From the NCBI RefSeq assembly GCF_000003815.2, contig NC_049995.1, positions 12,228,061 through 12,292,060 on the forward strand: 64,000 nucleotides of DNA, read 5' to 3'. A program made the position numbers and the translations under genes. The stretch is from Branchiostoma floridae (lineage: Eukaryota > Chordata > Leptocardii > Amphioxiformes > Branchiostomatidae). The notes under the pieces were generated by a model. That model was not told the origin of the DNA, did no database searches, and saw only the letters and a program-made list of their open reading frames with translations. This document shows positions 34,601 to 45,900 of this stretch, piece by piece (position 1 is the stretch's first letter; each line of letters starts with the position of its first letter).

Positions 34601-37600
34601 TGCACAAATGATTTTGTATCGCATAGTGCTGATTTACCAGAGGCAGTACAGAGCACGGTTTTAGTTATGTCTGGTTCCTTCTTCATGGTTTGAGCGCTGT
34701 GTAAGATTAGAGTGGGTAGATTAGCGTTGGGTAAACGAGAGTGAATACTTAGGAATGTGTGGCTTTACGTAGTGAAAAAGTCCAGAGAAGGGCAAGATGT
34801 AGTGAGGGGGACAAGTCGAGAACAATGAGAAAGGGATAAGATGAGTAAGGGGAGAGGAAAGCTGAAAGAGCGAAGATATTAGGATGGGAAGTTGTTGACA
34901 GGGACAAGATAGGAGATGATTGGAAGAATGAACAGGAAAAGGAGCGAGACNNNNNNNNNNNNNNNNNNNNNNNNNNNNNNNNNNNNNNNNNNNNNNNNNN
35001 NNNNNNNNNNNNNNNNNNNNNNNNNNNNNNNNNNNNNNNNNNNNNNNNNNCATAGGAGAGTGTCATCGGAGGAGATATTAAGTGACAGGAAGGAAAGGCT
35101 CTGAAGCCAGAGAGGGCAAAGGCGGAAGACGACGATTCCCCATCACTTTATAACGGAGGGCGGATAGATGACCAGGACAAATAGGATACTATTTATTCTG
35201 GTCGCCTATTCGCCCGGATGTTAGACACGTGATCCCTCCATTGTATAAGTATGCAGATTAGGGGCATCTCATCACTCGCAGGCCGCCCTCCGACCACGTC
35301 TGGAGCCTGAAGCGACCCACCCGCCCAGCCCTCGGTAAGTTTTTTCTGCTTTGCGCGGAATTAGACGCCCGCTTGTAGGCGGTCGTCTCAGCGCATAGGT
35401 GACTTTAGGCTCCAGACGACGATTCCCCATCACTTTATAACGGAGGGCGGATAGATGACCAGGACAAATAGGATACTATTGATACTGGATTTTAAAACCT
35501 TGTCAATAACTATTGCTGTTTCTGATAAGTGTAGTATAAAGTAACTTGTATAATATCGAAAAACAATTGTACAAGGTACAATGTATGGCCTCTTCCGCTA
35601 TAAAATGTCTGACCATTTCTACGAGACCAATCTACCTTACAAAGGACTTATAATGCAGCACGGGATGGCAAAGTGCTTTTACAATTTTTGGTGGAACTTC
35701 TAACGCTTAGTCATAAGCAATGCATTAATATAAAGGAAAAACCATATAAGATTTACAGTTTGTCATCGCACTGTTTTGGTTTCTCCATCCTGCGTCCCTG
35801 CTGCACGCCATCCATCACTTCTCGTTTGGACATACCGGGGTACGGGGTGGCACCTGGTTGAAAACATACAAAACATACATGTAAATAAATATGACCGATT
35901 TTTTGGTTCACAGTTTTTAACATGTTTTTTATTTATCTATTTATTTTATTTATTTATCTCCAGACATGTGGGTAGCTTATTTGAAGTTGATTTCCAAGGG
36001 GGCCCACTACATAAATAACAAAAACGAAACGTGTTACATTCAGTAAGACAACCAGAGGACAACAAACAATATATACAAATAAACCGAAGCGCCATTACCA
36101 AGAACAGTTGTCGATGTCAACCAAAAACGTCAACGGTAGAGGTCAGAGGTCAATGTGCGGAGGAGTGTGTTTTAGGGCAGCTTTAAACTGCAGTAGAGTT
36201 GGTGCATGTCTAATGTCCACCGAAAGTGTATTGTAATATGTTGCTCCTCTGTATGCAAATGTGCGGTGGCCAGCTGTATTTATGTAATTGGGTTTATGGA
36301 GCAAAGAGACTTGTCTGGTGTTATGGCTGTGTAACAGGTGGTTGTGTACAAAGGTGGTATCCAGGTATGTCATTTTGTTAATATCAAGCTGTAGACTTCA
36401 ATGTAGCTTTTTTGTATGGGACTGCAATGTTATTAGCTGGCTATATCAAGACACACAAAAGACGATAAAGGTAGAATGTCACATGTGACTTTGCCTCTAG
36501 TTGGCAACAGTCTAGTAATGAAGATTGAAGTTATTTACAAGAAAAGTCAACCCACCTAGTGTGGCGATCTCCCAGAGCAGCACTCCGAAGGCCCAGACGT
36601 CCGTCTTGGTGGTGTACTTCCGGTGGAACAGCGACTCGGGGGCCATCCAGCGGATAGGAAGGCGGGTCTGGGGTAGATAAATTTAGCGACTTTATTGATA
36701 AAGAAGAACTTTAATGCATGGAAAGTAAGAGGAGACTGAGCAATCATTCAGATCAGTTAATATCTCCTCCTTATTTAGGCCAAGAAGGTTTCTATCAATC
36801 ATAGACATATGCTAGCTCAACGAATCTGGGCTAAAACAAACCGAATGGTGCGTGATAGGTACCTCAGTTGTCCTCTCGTACTCATCCCCCTCCCGTGAGA
36901 AGCCGAAGTCAGACACCTTACAGGTCTTGTCTGCAGCAACCAGCACGTTTCTGGTCGCCAGGTCACGGTGGATGATCTGAAATAATGTTGGATTTCATGA
37001 CCTTTTGGCATGCTGTGACTAGAAATCATGGACTAGAAATCATGTATATTTATTGTATTCAGACGTGACTCACAATTGCTTACCATTTTGGAAGACAGAA
37101 AGTTCATCCCCTTGGCCACGTCCCAGGCGAACTTGGTGAGGTCACGTGATGAGAGGGACTTGCTGCCGCCGTGTAAGTTCCCGTATGTTTGCTGGGTGCG
37201 GCTGGTGCGGAGGTTGGACTGGAGACTTCCTCCGGATACGTACTCTAGCAGCAGGTAGAACGGGTCTAGAAAAAAGGCCGTAACATATATATATATGTAA
37301 ACAAAGTTAAGGAAATCAGTTATGCCATAATTAACGTATTGTTTATGTTAAACACCGTGTGACAAGTAACTTGCCTGTGTCTGTGCAGCAGCCAAGGAAA
37401 GAGACGACGTTGCGATGAGTCCCGAGCACCTTCAGGATAGCCAACTCCTTGTTGAAAACAGTCAAAGGAGCTGGCCAATTGTTCACTATGAAAATTCAGA
37501 ATAGAAAGCAACATTTAGTCTAAACATGAGTAGAAGATAACAGTTTTTTTAGCCGCTCCCGATCCCTCTTAGTCTATATAGCTATATTTTTTAATAATAT

Positions 37601-40600
37601 TCATACAACGATATAGTTTATGGTTTTCCGCATATAAATTATGTGTATTATACTTCAAGTGAAATGCTTTGTAAATAGGGCAACGAATTTTACATTAAGT
37701 CTATATCTAGCTTACTTTTAACAGTCTTCACGGCAACCGTGGTTGTTCCTGGTTTACCAGCTATTCTCCAGGCCTCAGCTTTGTAGACTTCCCCGAACTC
37801 GCCTTCTCCCAGCCGTTCTTTGATTTCCAGACGATCTCGGGGAAATTCAAAGGGCAGCTTCACATCTTCATAAGTTGCACCTGGTGTTGTCTGTATCAAA
37901 GTACGTCGATATGATGGATATATCATTAAAAAAAGGTGCATTTGTACATAAGCTGATAGCGTATATGAATATAATTGATCCAAATGAATGCGAAAATAGG
38001 ATAAATTTGCTTGGTTGCAAACAATACCTCGTTCTCAATAGCACTGTGTGCTGTCAGCCCCTGATACGCAGACTGCACAAATATACAGACAGAATTGGTT
38101 AGCATTTTACCAGGAGCCTGGTACATGTACAGCCCAATTTCCTTCACATAGCTTAGAGGTTCCTACGGGGAAATACCAACTATAAGAAAACAATGAGATG
38201 GGTAAGGTCCATAGATAAAAAAAAAAAAACTCTGTTATCTATGAGCTATGCTTATGATATAGTCATGCACAATCCAAGGTTTGACAGATTTACACATGCG
38301 CATGCTTTGCTATGTTTTCCATTCAAATCAACAAAATCAAGTCATTCTTAACTACGATACTTACTGACTGCGGTATCCTTAGACTTTGGTACCCATCATT
38401 GCTCTATACGAAAACACACACACACACAAAAAAAACAGTTATTGTGGTACTTGTAGCTAGCGTGTTCTGGTACATGAATGTCAAGTAAATTGTAATATTA
38501 CTATTATTCCGGCAAATGTAAGATATAACAGTGACTATACACTTTGCATATAGATTAAGAACATTGTAAAGTTTATATGAAGTTTTGTCGTTTGTCAAAA
38601 TTGAAGTGATGCTTTTGCTCCCAGAAGTATATTAAGTACAAAACCACTCCCTTACCACCTGGTCCAGTGCCAAGGTGTTGTGATGATTTTCGGCGGGTTC
38701 TTCTGAAAAAAAGTTAATGATCATCATAGTGCAATTATAAGAGAAGAAATGGAGATAACATACACAAGAAATAATTTTGTCTTTTCAAAGGATTTACCGT
38801 TTACTTCTAATGCATTTTTTGTTATTGCTAACTTCATTAATTATCATGCTAATATACGTCTGTCTACATCACTAGCAGACAGTTCCTTGGAATTGAATTA
38901 AAAAAAAAAAGCCCCTAATGTCATAGTAATGTTGAAAAAAATGAACCAATGGGATCCTTGCAAAAAGCGGTTGTCATATGGGATATTAATGACCTATGGG
39001 GAAATTAGAGCCTTCTGATTGGTCAACGTCATTTGGCTATATGGTAATAATTTTTGAAGGATTTCATACCATGCCCATTGGCTGACTTCCGTCTCTTGAC
39101 AACAACCAGTGTGACAGCAATGATGGCCACAAGTACCATTACACACACCACCACTACAATGATGATGACGGTGGTTTTGTCATCACCTGCTACAAGGAAA
39201 CAAAAAGGAAAAGTCATTGAGAATGAAAGATGCATATTGGTGTATACCTTTGGCTAAGGTGCATATGTCACAAGTATCTAATCCCACCATTTACCAGTAA
39301 ATATTTGTGGTACTTTTCCATACTTAAGTCTTATACTTTTTTTGATAATTAGTATCTGTTAATGTCCCACCTTTTGTCCCACCAGTACTTTCTGCAGTAG
39401 TAGCGTTTATCGTTTGTCGTTGTACATGTGTTGGTGATGTGAGTGGTAACCCCGCGGTGGTTTCTGCGGTGCTGCGTATGGATGATGGCGGCGGTGACGC
39501 TGAAGACGAAACAAAAACTAGAGTTGGAGAAAGAACTAAACTGCTGTGGTCCGTGGTGTGAGGTGCTGCAAGAAAATTGTTGTGCCCAAAGTAGAAAGAC
39601 TTAAACGCAGGCGAACTTAATCGTGGTGTGTTGCTAGATGTTGCACATGCAGCAGAACTCGAAAGCGTTCACTACTAGAACACCAGGCAGTACTGGATGG
39701 CATAGATGGACAAAGTTGATTTGCCTGGTTCAAAAATGCTTGCTAATTGTATTACGTCCAAAGTCCCCACACGCCTATTACATATTATAGTCTCCTCCAT
39801 CGGCCTCTCTTTGGGCATTGTTGTGCGTAAATTGTTGAGGGGGAAGGGGGTTGTAACGGGGAGGGTGATTCGATATTTTCAACCGGGAAGGTTCTTATGC
39901 CGGGAAAGGAATACATGCCGGGAGGCGAGTAGTCTGCCCACCGCTGTATACGCACCCTCAATAACTTACGCCAGTGCTACAGAGAGGCAGATGGAGGAGA
40001 CTACCTGTGGGCACGTCGCATTCCTCCACGTTTTGTCCGCCGAGCGAGTAAAGGAAGTTGTAAGGGACTGTATTGATTATCAACTCAGAGACACATCCCT
40101 GGAAGTCGTATACAGGTAGGCTGGATATCAGAGGGTCGAAGGTCGGCGGAACTCCTCCCATGTACACTGGCCCCATCTGTTCCCCAACGTTGTTGAAGAA
40201 GTAAGACGGACGCCCGGCTTGGGCGGGGGTACCGTTGTCAATGGTTACTGTTGCTTGGCAACCAGGATGGGAAACGTGCCTGAAGTGTGGAAAATGATTG
40301 TTGACTGTTATCAATGATTATGCAACAGTTGCAATACAAAATGAAACCATTTTATGGTAAACAAGAGATGTTTAAAGAAATACCAACACAAATTCTTATT
40401 TTTAGCACTTACTCAATGGTGACAGAGATATTATTTCCATGATTCACAAGAGTGTTGGTATCCACAAGGAAGCGCTCGATAAAACAGGAAAAGTGGTACT
40501 GTAGAATGGAAGAAAACATCAGCACATTCAGAAGGCCTGGCCTTGTACATATTCCTAACATGAAGGCATGTCAAGATATGATTTTTCAAGGTACTATCAC

Positions 40601-41436
40601 AATAGCATTATCTTAAGATATGGCAATCCATCAAACAAAAAAACAATACTAATCTTGTTTTTCCCCTATTTCACTATTTTTAGAGTCTGCTGAGGATGTT
40701 ATCCGTAACAAGGAACACGAGACCACACATACCCAGACACATTGATAACTCAAAACCTTTGTACACGAAGGCAACAACAATGGCGTCACTAATGGATTTT
40801 CTAATAAAGTCTCAAAGTCACTTACATAGAGGACTCCATTCTCCACATACAGGTGAATGAAATAAGCGGCTGCCTCTGGTATTCTGTAGTCCTGTACCGC
40901 GTACAGCAGTGTCCCGTTCTCATGGGCTGTACGGAAGCTGACCTGGATGGTGTTACTCTCCTGGACAGTGTAGGCAGGAAACTCCAAGTACGAGTTGGTC
41001 AGGAACTTGGGGGTCACCACTCTCCCTGTAGAAGACAAAAGCTCATTTTCTATTGTCAGATTCGTCAATGCCAGGCTACGCAACTGAATTATTAGGGTTG
41101 ACATTTTGATTACAGAACAGAAAAGAACATAAAAACTGTATCTTGTAACTTACTGGCCTTGGAAAAAAAGAAGTTGACTTAAAAGTCAAATAGAGATTGG
41201 ACATTCCATATGATTCAAAGTAGGAAATGTCAAAGATGATATCTCTCACCTGAGCCGCAGAACAGTCCAGTATACCACCACGTACATTCACAACGTGTGA
41301 CCATCTGTCCGTTTACGAACTCATCGATACAGGTAGAACCGTACTGACATGCATGGGTCGTCCTGACACGTGAACACGGGGGTAGGAGTGGGGGTTGGGG
41401 TGATGGTTGGCACCGGGGTGGGGGTAAGTGTCGTCT
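31539..41436 (-). CDS. Receptor tyrosine kinase with EGF and LamG ectodomain
   Basis: Exons, in transcript order: 41436-41250, 41025-40826, 40498-40413, 40279-40005, 39565-39371, 39189-39070, 38702-38656, 38403-38365, 38162-38028, 37890-37716, 37485-37375, 37265-37084, 36976-36863, 36667-36556, 35853-35757, 32110-31996, 31613-31539. Junction phases agree across all. Order: Thr/Pro linker, one EGF, one LamG domain, Ser/Thr-rich stalk, TM, kinase with [25 protein letters not shown] and WMAPES. The tail has tyrosines in DYISLAH and NAYTTL. It should phosphorylate tyrosines after ligand binding. The signal peptide exon was not found, so the 5' end is partial. The EGF exon has a one-base frameshift, and one intron uses a GC donor. 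I know no vertebrate RTK with this ectodomain; kinase resembles the FGFR/RET group generally. Confidence 0.85.
31996..32110 (-). CDS. Last kinase-fold exon of the RTK
   Basis: Reads [20 protein letters not shown] with the invariant CW and RP of subdomain XI, then [17 protein letters not shown]. If the weak donor TCA|GTGTGC is not used, the frame runs on to TGA at 31927 with an unremarkable tail. Confidence 0.85.
34034..34500 (+). repeat. Array of palindromic hairpin repeats
   Basis: TCCAGTGCGAAGGGGTTCCG continuing CGGAAAGCTGGA recurs, with variations, near 34036, 34212, 34290, 34381 and 34454, plus a truncated unit at 34156. Each unit pairs TCCAG with CTGGA around the perfect palindrome TTCCGCGGAA. 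Spacing is about 70-90 bases. Confidence 0.75.
34951..35050. other. Assembly gap of 100 N
   Basis: Unknown-size gap inside a purine-rich tract of the long transposon copy. Confidence 0.98.
35190..35470. mobile_element. Short copy of the same transposon, in tandem
   Basis: Shares about 115 bases at the left end and exactly the last 56 bases (35415-35470 versus 35128-35183) with the long copy, but has only a 110-base interior. The flank GGATACTATT follows again at 35471. It looks like an internal-deletion derivative next to its parent. Confidence 0.7.
35757..35853 (-). CDS. Kinase C-lobe exon before the transposon-bearing intron
   Basis: Reads [20 protein letters not shown] and [12 protein letters not shown]; its last bases CT join A from 32110 to make Leu and continue YTLMLNCW. 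Without this splice the frame would end at TAA within a few bases. Confidence 0.85.
35930..36380 (-). mobile_element. LINE 3' end with ATAAATA tail
   Basis: The minus strand reads [28 protein letters not shown] and LQFKAALK then stop, the C-terminal segment of a non-LTR reverse transcriptase polyprotein. A noncoding stretch follows and ends in AAATAAATAAAATAAATAAA. It lies in an RTK intron in the same orientation as the host gene. Confidence 0.78.
36556..37265 (-). CDS. Kinase catalytic and activation-loop exons
   Basis: Exon 37265-37084 has the hinge ([12 protein letters not shown]) and a kinase insert. Exon 36976-36863 has [11 protein letters not shown] and one activation-loop tyrosine (GDEYERTTE). 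Exon 36667-36556 has [11 protein letters not shown] and [12 protein letters not shown]. All catalytic residues are present, so the enzyme should be active. Confidence 0.93.
37375..37890 (-). CDS. Kinase N-lobe exons of the RTK
   Basis: Exon 37890-37716 has the glycine loop ([16 protein letters not shown]) and the VAIK-type lysine in VAVKTVK. Exon 37485-37375 has the alpha-C glutamate ([20 protein letters not shown]). The donor after 37375 is GC in an AG|GCAAGT context. Confidence 0.92.
39070..39189 (-). CDS. Transmembrane exon of the RTK
   Basis: [20 protein letters not shown] then VTLVVV is a single membrane helix, followed by the basic stop-transfer KRRK. This fixes the topology: LamG outside, kinase inside. 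Confidence 0.9.
39371..39565 (-). CDS. Ser/Thr-rich stalk exon of the RTK
   Basis: Low-complexity sequence rich in Ser, Thr and Pro (for example [14 protein letters not shown]), typical of an O-glycosylated juxtamembrane stalk. It ends GGTK and joins the TM exon in phase 1. Confidence 0.75.
40005..41025 (-). CDS. Laminin G domain, three exons of the RTK
   Basis: Exons 41025-40826, 40498-40413 and 40279-40005 code one LamG fold: [17 protein letters not shown] and [18 protein letters not shown] at the start, NNISVTIEH in the middle, and [13 protein letters not shown] with [11 protein letters not shown] at the end. The pair of cysteines near the end (GCVS and EECD) is typical. It is a probable ligand or glycan binding module. 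Confidence 0.82.
41250..41436 (-). CDS. EGF-like exon with a frameshift
   Basis: Frame one reads [20 protein letters not shown] then FTCQDDPCM; frame two continues [20 protein letters not shown] and [13 protein letters not shown]. Joined, the six cysteines have EGF spacing, so one extra base lies near 41346-41355 (ATGCATGTCAG). Only the shifted reading gives the phase needed by the next exon. Reading also stays open upstream to an ATG at 41506, so the acceptor at 41437 is not certain. Confidence 0.7.
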
Positions 41437-41506
41437 CTGAAAGAGAACCAACGCTCTCTTTGGGGGCTGTGAGAATAGATCTATCCTGACTGTCCATCAC
41501 AATCAT

Positions 41507-42957
41507 TCAGGGTGGCGGCCGGTTGAGGAGAAGAACTCAAGTTGAAGTTCCCTCACAGAAATATCCGGTTGAAATATCCGTAACCAGTCTGGTTACGTCA
41601 AAGAACAAAGGACAGATCGGAAAAAGCCCCCACTCACCCAAATGGTTGCGCCAGTATCACGATTGCCAATGTCGAATAGATGTGGCCATGCCACCGTTGC
41701 TACTATGGCCATGCAACGCCAGCATGTTGTTTGTGCAAATTACGTGACCACACGTCACAATATACCGGGTGAGTTCCCCCATTGTAGTGCGATCCTTTAG
41801 CAACTTATTACAGTACTGCAGCGGAAATTCCGGTTTTGGTATTCTATGTTCTGAATAAGCTTTAGTCCCGATTTTTGGTGATAGACAGCTCTTGGAAGTC
41901 CGTCCAACCATCCGTCCGTCGGTCCATCCCGTGGCTAACAGCGTAATCAGTCTGGCAGAGACAAGCTATTTAGAATCATTCTGTCATACATGTAGGGATC
42001 GATCAGCTGCCAGCATGACGAAATACGAATAATGCAAAGAAGGATTTACTTTTGCATTCATAGTGAGGAAGTTTAATTTCTGTGTTTCCGTGGTAGGACT
42101 TTAACGTTAATACATACATGACAGGTGGAACAAATACAATTACGTTGGCTAGCCGACAACGTTACCTAGAGGCAAAAAAAGTCATTTAAAAATCCATCCC
42201 TGCTTCACTTATCCTATTTCAAAGCTTGAAACTCAAACACGGTCACTGAGAAGCTTTGTGATAGTGTTTGCTGTTTGTATATATAGTAACGTACTATACA
42301 TATCATAACTTGTTAACAGTTATACATAACGTCTATAACGTTTATCTATGCCATACATGTAACGTTATGTCCTGGGCCGCGATGATGTTTAATACGGGTG
42401 TTCCAGACCGGATAATTTTCCGTATAATAATAACAGATGTCAAGAAATTTGATATATATGTGGCTTCATTCTAGGTCTTTTTTTTAAAGAAGTGATTACG
42501 TTTTGATGATTGAAGGACTTTTTTGGTTATAATTTTTGACCTCAGTAAAATTTACAGCGAATATGAATTTTTGAAACAAACCGCTAGATGCCGCTCTATT
42601 GTGGATAATCCATTTTCCGAACGGGGGATACGAGAATTTTAAGTTTTAACTTATTTTCCGCAGAAAAAGATGTAACGTTATAGCTGACCAAGGCTCAATC
42701 ATACATTCTATAAAATAAAATAAAATGAACATAACAAATAACATTTTCTATCTATATTGTTCGAAAATGACACGATATATGAATGGAAAAAAATCTAGAC
42801 TTCCCCTATTTAAAGTGGTATCACCCAACAATTTGTGTAACCTTCCTTTTCGTAACTCGTGTTGTGTAAGAAGTGACTTTGTGAGGACAGTGGGCGATAT
42901 AAGAGGAAGATATAACACACAAGAGTAGGAAAAGGCAGCCCATACCGGTATCTGACG
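41507..42957. other. Head-to-head intergenic region, RTK and UQCC1
   Basis: About 1.45 kb between the divergent genes. The missing signal-peptide exon of the RTK may be here, but I found no convincing hydrophobic exon on the minus strand. A shared bidirectional promoter is possible and unproven. Confidence 0.4.
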
Positions 42958-45900
42958 ATGTCTTGCCTCAGACCGATGCTGAACACCGCTATCCGCTGTC
43001 ATTGTCGGGCCTTGCAGCGGGCCGCAGTACAGGTATGTGCCCCCCTCCCCCTTTCCAAAATTATGTCGGGGAAAATGATATCTGATGGTTTATCAAACTT
43101 TGGTAGCTGTAGCTGTGTTAAGTAGTTAACCACTTTCTATGAATATTCGTGAAACTGAGAACGTACTTGACATCTGATTGTACGCCACTGCAATACTAGT
43201 ACGCATTTATTTTCTTTATTGAATTATTCTGAAGTTTGTTACTAGTACCCGATAATTTGTATCATGCACTAAAGATTTCTGAAAATGATGATTAGCAATT
43301 TGCAAATCATGCCCCAAAGTTGCTTGGAACCTACCATACCCAAAGTCAGAGGTCTTGCATTTTTTTCAAGGGAAGTTGTAGGTACGGTTTCTAATTTGTT
43401 TATCTTTTGGAAATGTTTAGAGGGATGAACCTAATTTTTCTTAGAAATTAAAATACATGCCGTTACGGTCATTGGACAGAAGAGGTTTATGATACAATTA
43501 ATTTATTTCTTAATTTTTTATTTCCAACCCAGAGTTGCGCACTAGGAAGTACCTGTTCCACCACTACTGCCATCCAGATGGTCAACTTACAACAGACGTG
43601 TGACCAGTACAGACCTGTACACATGTACACCAGACATTTCTCTTCTCTATCTTCTGTACAGGTAAAGGTAGACACAATTCACAATTGCTTATAAGATTTT
43701 CTGGCAGTTTTCTTTGAGATGTTTACAAATAAATGTGTGTTTCTGGCATGTAGAGAAAGATGGTTGACCTCAAAATGTATAAATGTTTTCATCAATAAAG
43801 CAAGTTTCAGTTCAGTTCATCCTCTGTAGAGAGGTGACAACAGGATTTCCACACAGGCTTTTAGCCAGGCATGCGTCAACGCGTCATCTGGACGCCCTTT
43901 TCTTAGAATAACAAGAAATTTGATGCCCCTGGATGCCCTATTCTGGGGAGAAAATCCTCTGACAAGCATGAAATTCTGATTGGCCAGGGATGCAACCAGG
44001 TCATCTGTGGTCACAGTCTTCTACTGTGATATCTGTAACAGTACATTGTGTATTTTTGCCTCTTGGGATACCTTAGAATGCACTTTTTAAACTTAAAATC
44101 ATCAAAAACTCTGCACCATGGAAGGTCAATGCCCCCAGACCCCTCCTACAATAGTCACTTACCGCGACTCACCAGTAAGTTTGGACTCCCTATTATAAAA
44201 TCCTAGCTAAAAGCCTGTTTCCACAATATCCTGTCCAGCATGACAGAGCAACGCTTGTGCCCCCGAAGTCCTACATCTCCTCTATGAGTAACTTGGTGAC
44301 CACACCTGCGAGGGTTGTCAGCTCCTAGTACAATGCTGCTTTGTTACACTTACAGCTTACATTTTCAGCCAGGAATTTACTGCTTGCCCTGATGTTAATT
44401 ATTACATGTATTGCAAAAACAATGTACCCATTTCTAGCAAGTTTTCTACTGCATGTCTTCAGTACCAGAGTGAAGGAAGCACCACTCCTTACTACGCACC
44501 TGCAGCTGAGGAGAAGCCAGGTCTGGGGAGGAGGATTCTCAAGAAACTGGGCTTCACTGGGAAACTACGTGTCAACAAATATGTAAGACATCATGTATTC
44601 TATCAGACCATATTAGAGGTTTGTGCCAAAACAAATTTCAGGTACAGGTACAGCAAGGAGGTTATTTGATATAACCTCCTTGGGTACAGGTACGTGGGTT
44701 TAGGTATATGTCCATACCTTTGCAAGAAATTGGGCTTTACTAGGAAACTTTGTGTCAACAGATATGTAAGACTTTTTATTGTATAGATCATGGGTCTGTT
44801 AATTGGCCTTTTGCCCCTCTTTACTTGCACAAGATCGAGAGGCCCATACTATGGACACTAGATGTCTGGAATTGCACCCTCTGCTACCATTTGTTAATTG
44901 GCCTTTTGCCCCTCTTTTCTTGCAGAATGATTCACACGCAAACACGCGTATACAAAACAACTTGTAATGTTGTATTCAAATTGAGTTTCTATGTCCAGAG
45001 TATGTTCTACTGCACATATGCATACTAAACAGTGGAAAATCTGTACTACTCTAACAATGTCATAATAATTTTTTTGCTTCTATGCAAGGAGCTTTTAAGC
45101 TCCTTGTTCTATGTAATGGAAGCTTAAACTTCCTCTAATTCTTCCCACAGAGGTTGCGGAATTCTGGACTGCACATGTACGCATGTTGCACCGATGGAAT
45201 CGACTTCAGCGACTTTTTTGAAGGTAAGGGCAAACCACCTACCATGCCAGGTGGACTAGTCCCCTGCTGTAGATATTACACAACTGTGTGGCTCTAGGGC
45301 TATAGAAGATGGGCACTGCCCTATGCACCATAAAATGTAGAAATGTGTTTTTAAGGCAAACCATTGAAACCTTTTTCACTGAAACCTTTTTACCAAATGA
45401 TTAATTGCCTATTTCAAACCATAAACCGTTTAAAAATGCATTTCTTAGTACACTTTCAGTGATTGAATTTCCCTTTGTTAGGATCTACAATTTTGGATGA
45501 TAATGATGTAAAAGTTTAATTTCCATCTATTTCAGCCTGTGGTCTGCCTGACACCCTGAATTCCTGGTTCCTTATCATGGAACTACACGTATGGTGAGCT
45601 TACTTATTTATTTATATGAGGTAATATCTATTGAGATTTACCACATTTTTAGAAGGATAACATAACAGGTGACTATCACATTTTCAAGACTCATAGTCTG
45701 TAATACTGATGGGACTTACACAACGTTACATCACAGAGCACAGAACATATATTGGACTCAACATGCTACACTCAAAGCCATATGTGGAAGTCTTCCACAG
45801 CTATCTCAGAAACTGACCCACTGAAGGGTAAAATTTGCGGGACACTGTTGCCGAGCAAAACAGGAATTAGTGTCTTCTGTTCTTCTATGGAAACCAAGTG

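Larger units (their letters stand above)
32241..35183. mobile_element. Long copy of an unclassified transposon in RTK intron
   Basis: Ends are TATTTATTCTGGTCGCC and GACCAGGACAAATA, imperfect inverted repeats extending about 35 bases. GGATAC flanks both ends (32235-32240, 35184-35189). The interior is GC-rich, has no long ORF, contains a hairpin repeat array (34034-34500) and a purine-rich stretch (34770-35110) with a 100-N gap. Family unknown. Confidence 0.6.

Noticed and set aside
32241..35470. LTR retrotransposon with direct terminal repeats
   Set aside because: The shared segments are the two ends of a short and a long copy, each with inverted termini, and no gag-pol, primer-binding site or TG...CA ends are clear.
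39706..40119. 137-codon plus-strand frame
   Set aside because: It overlaps, antisense, a well-supported LamG exon of the RTK and has no family motif.
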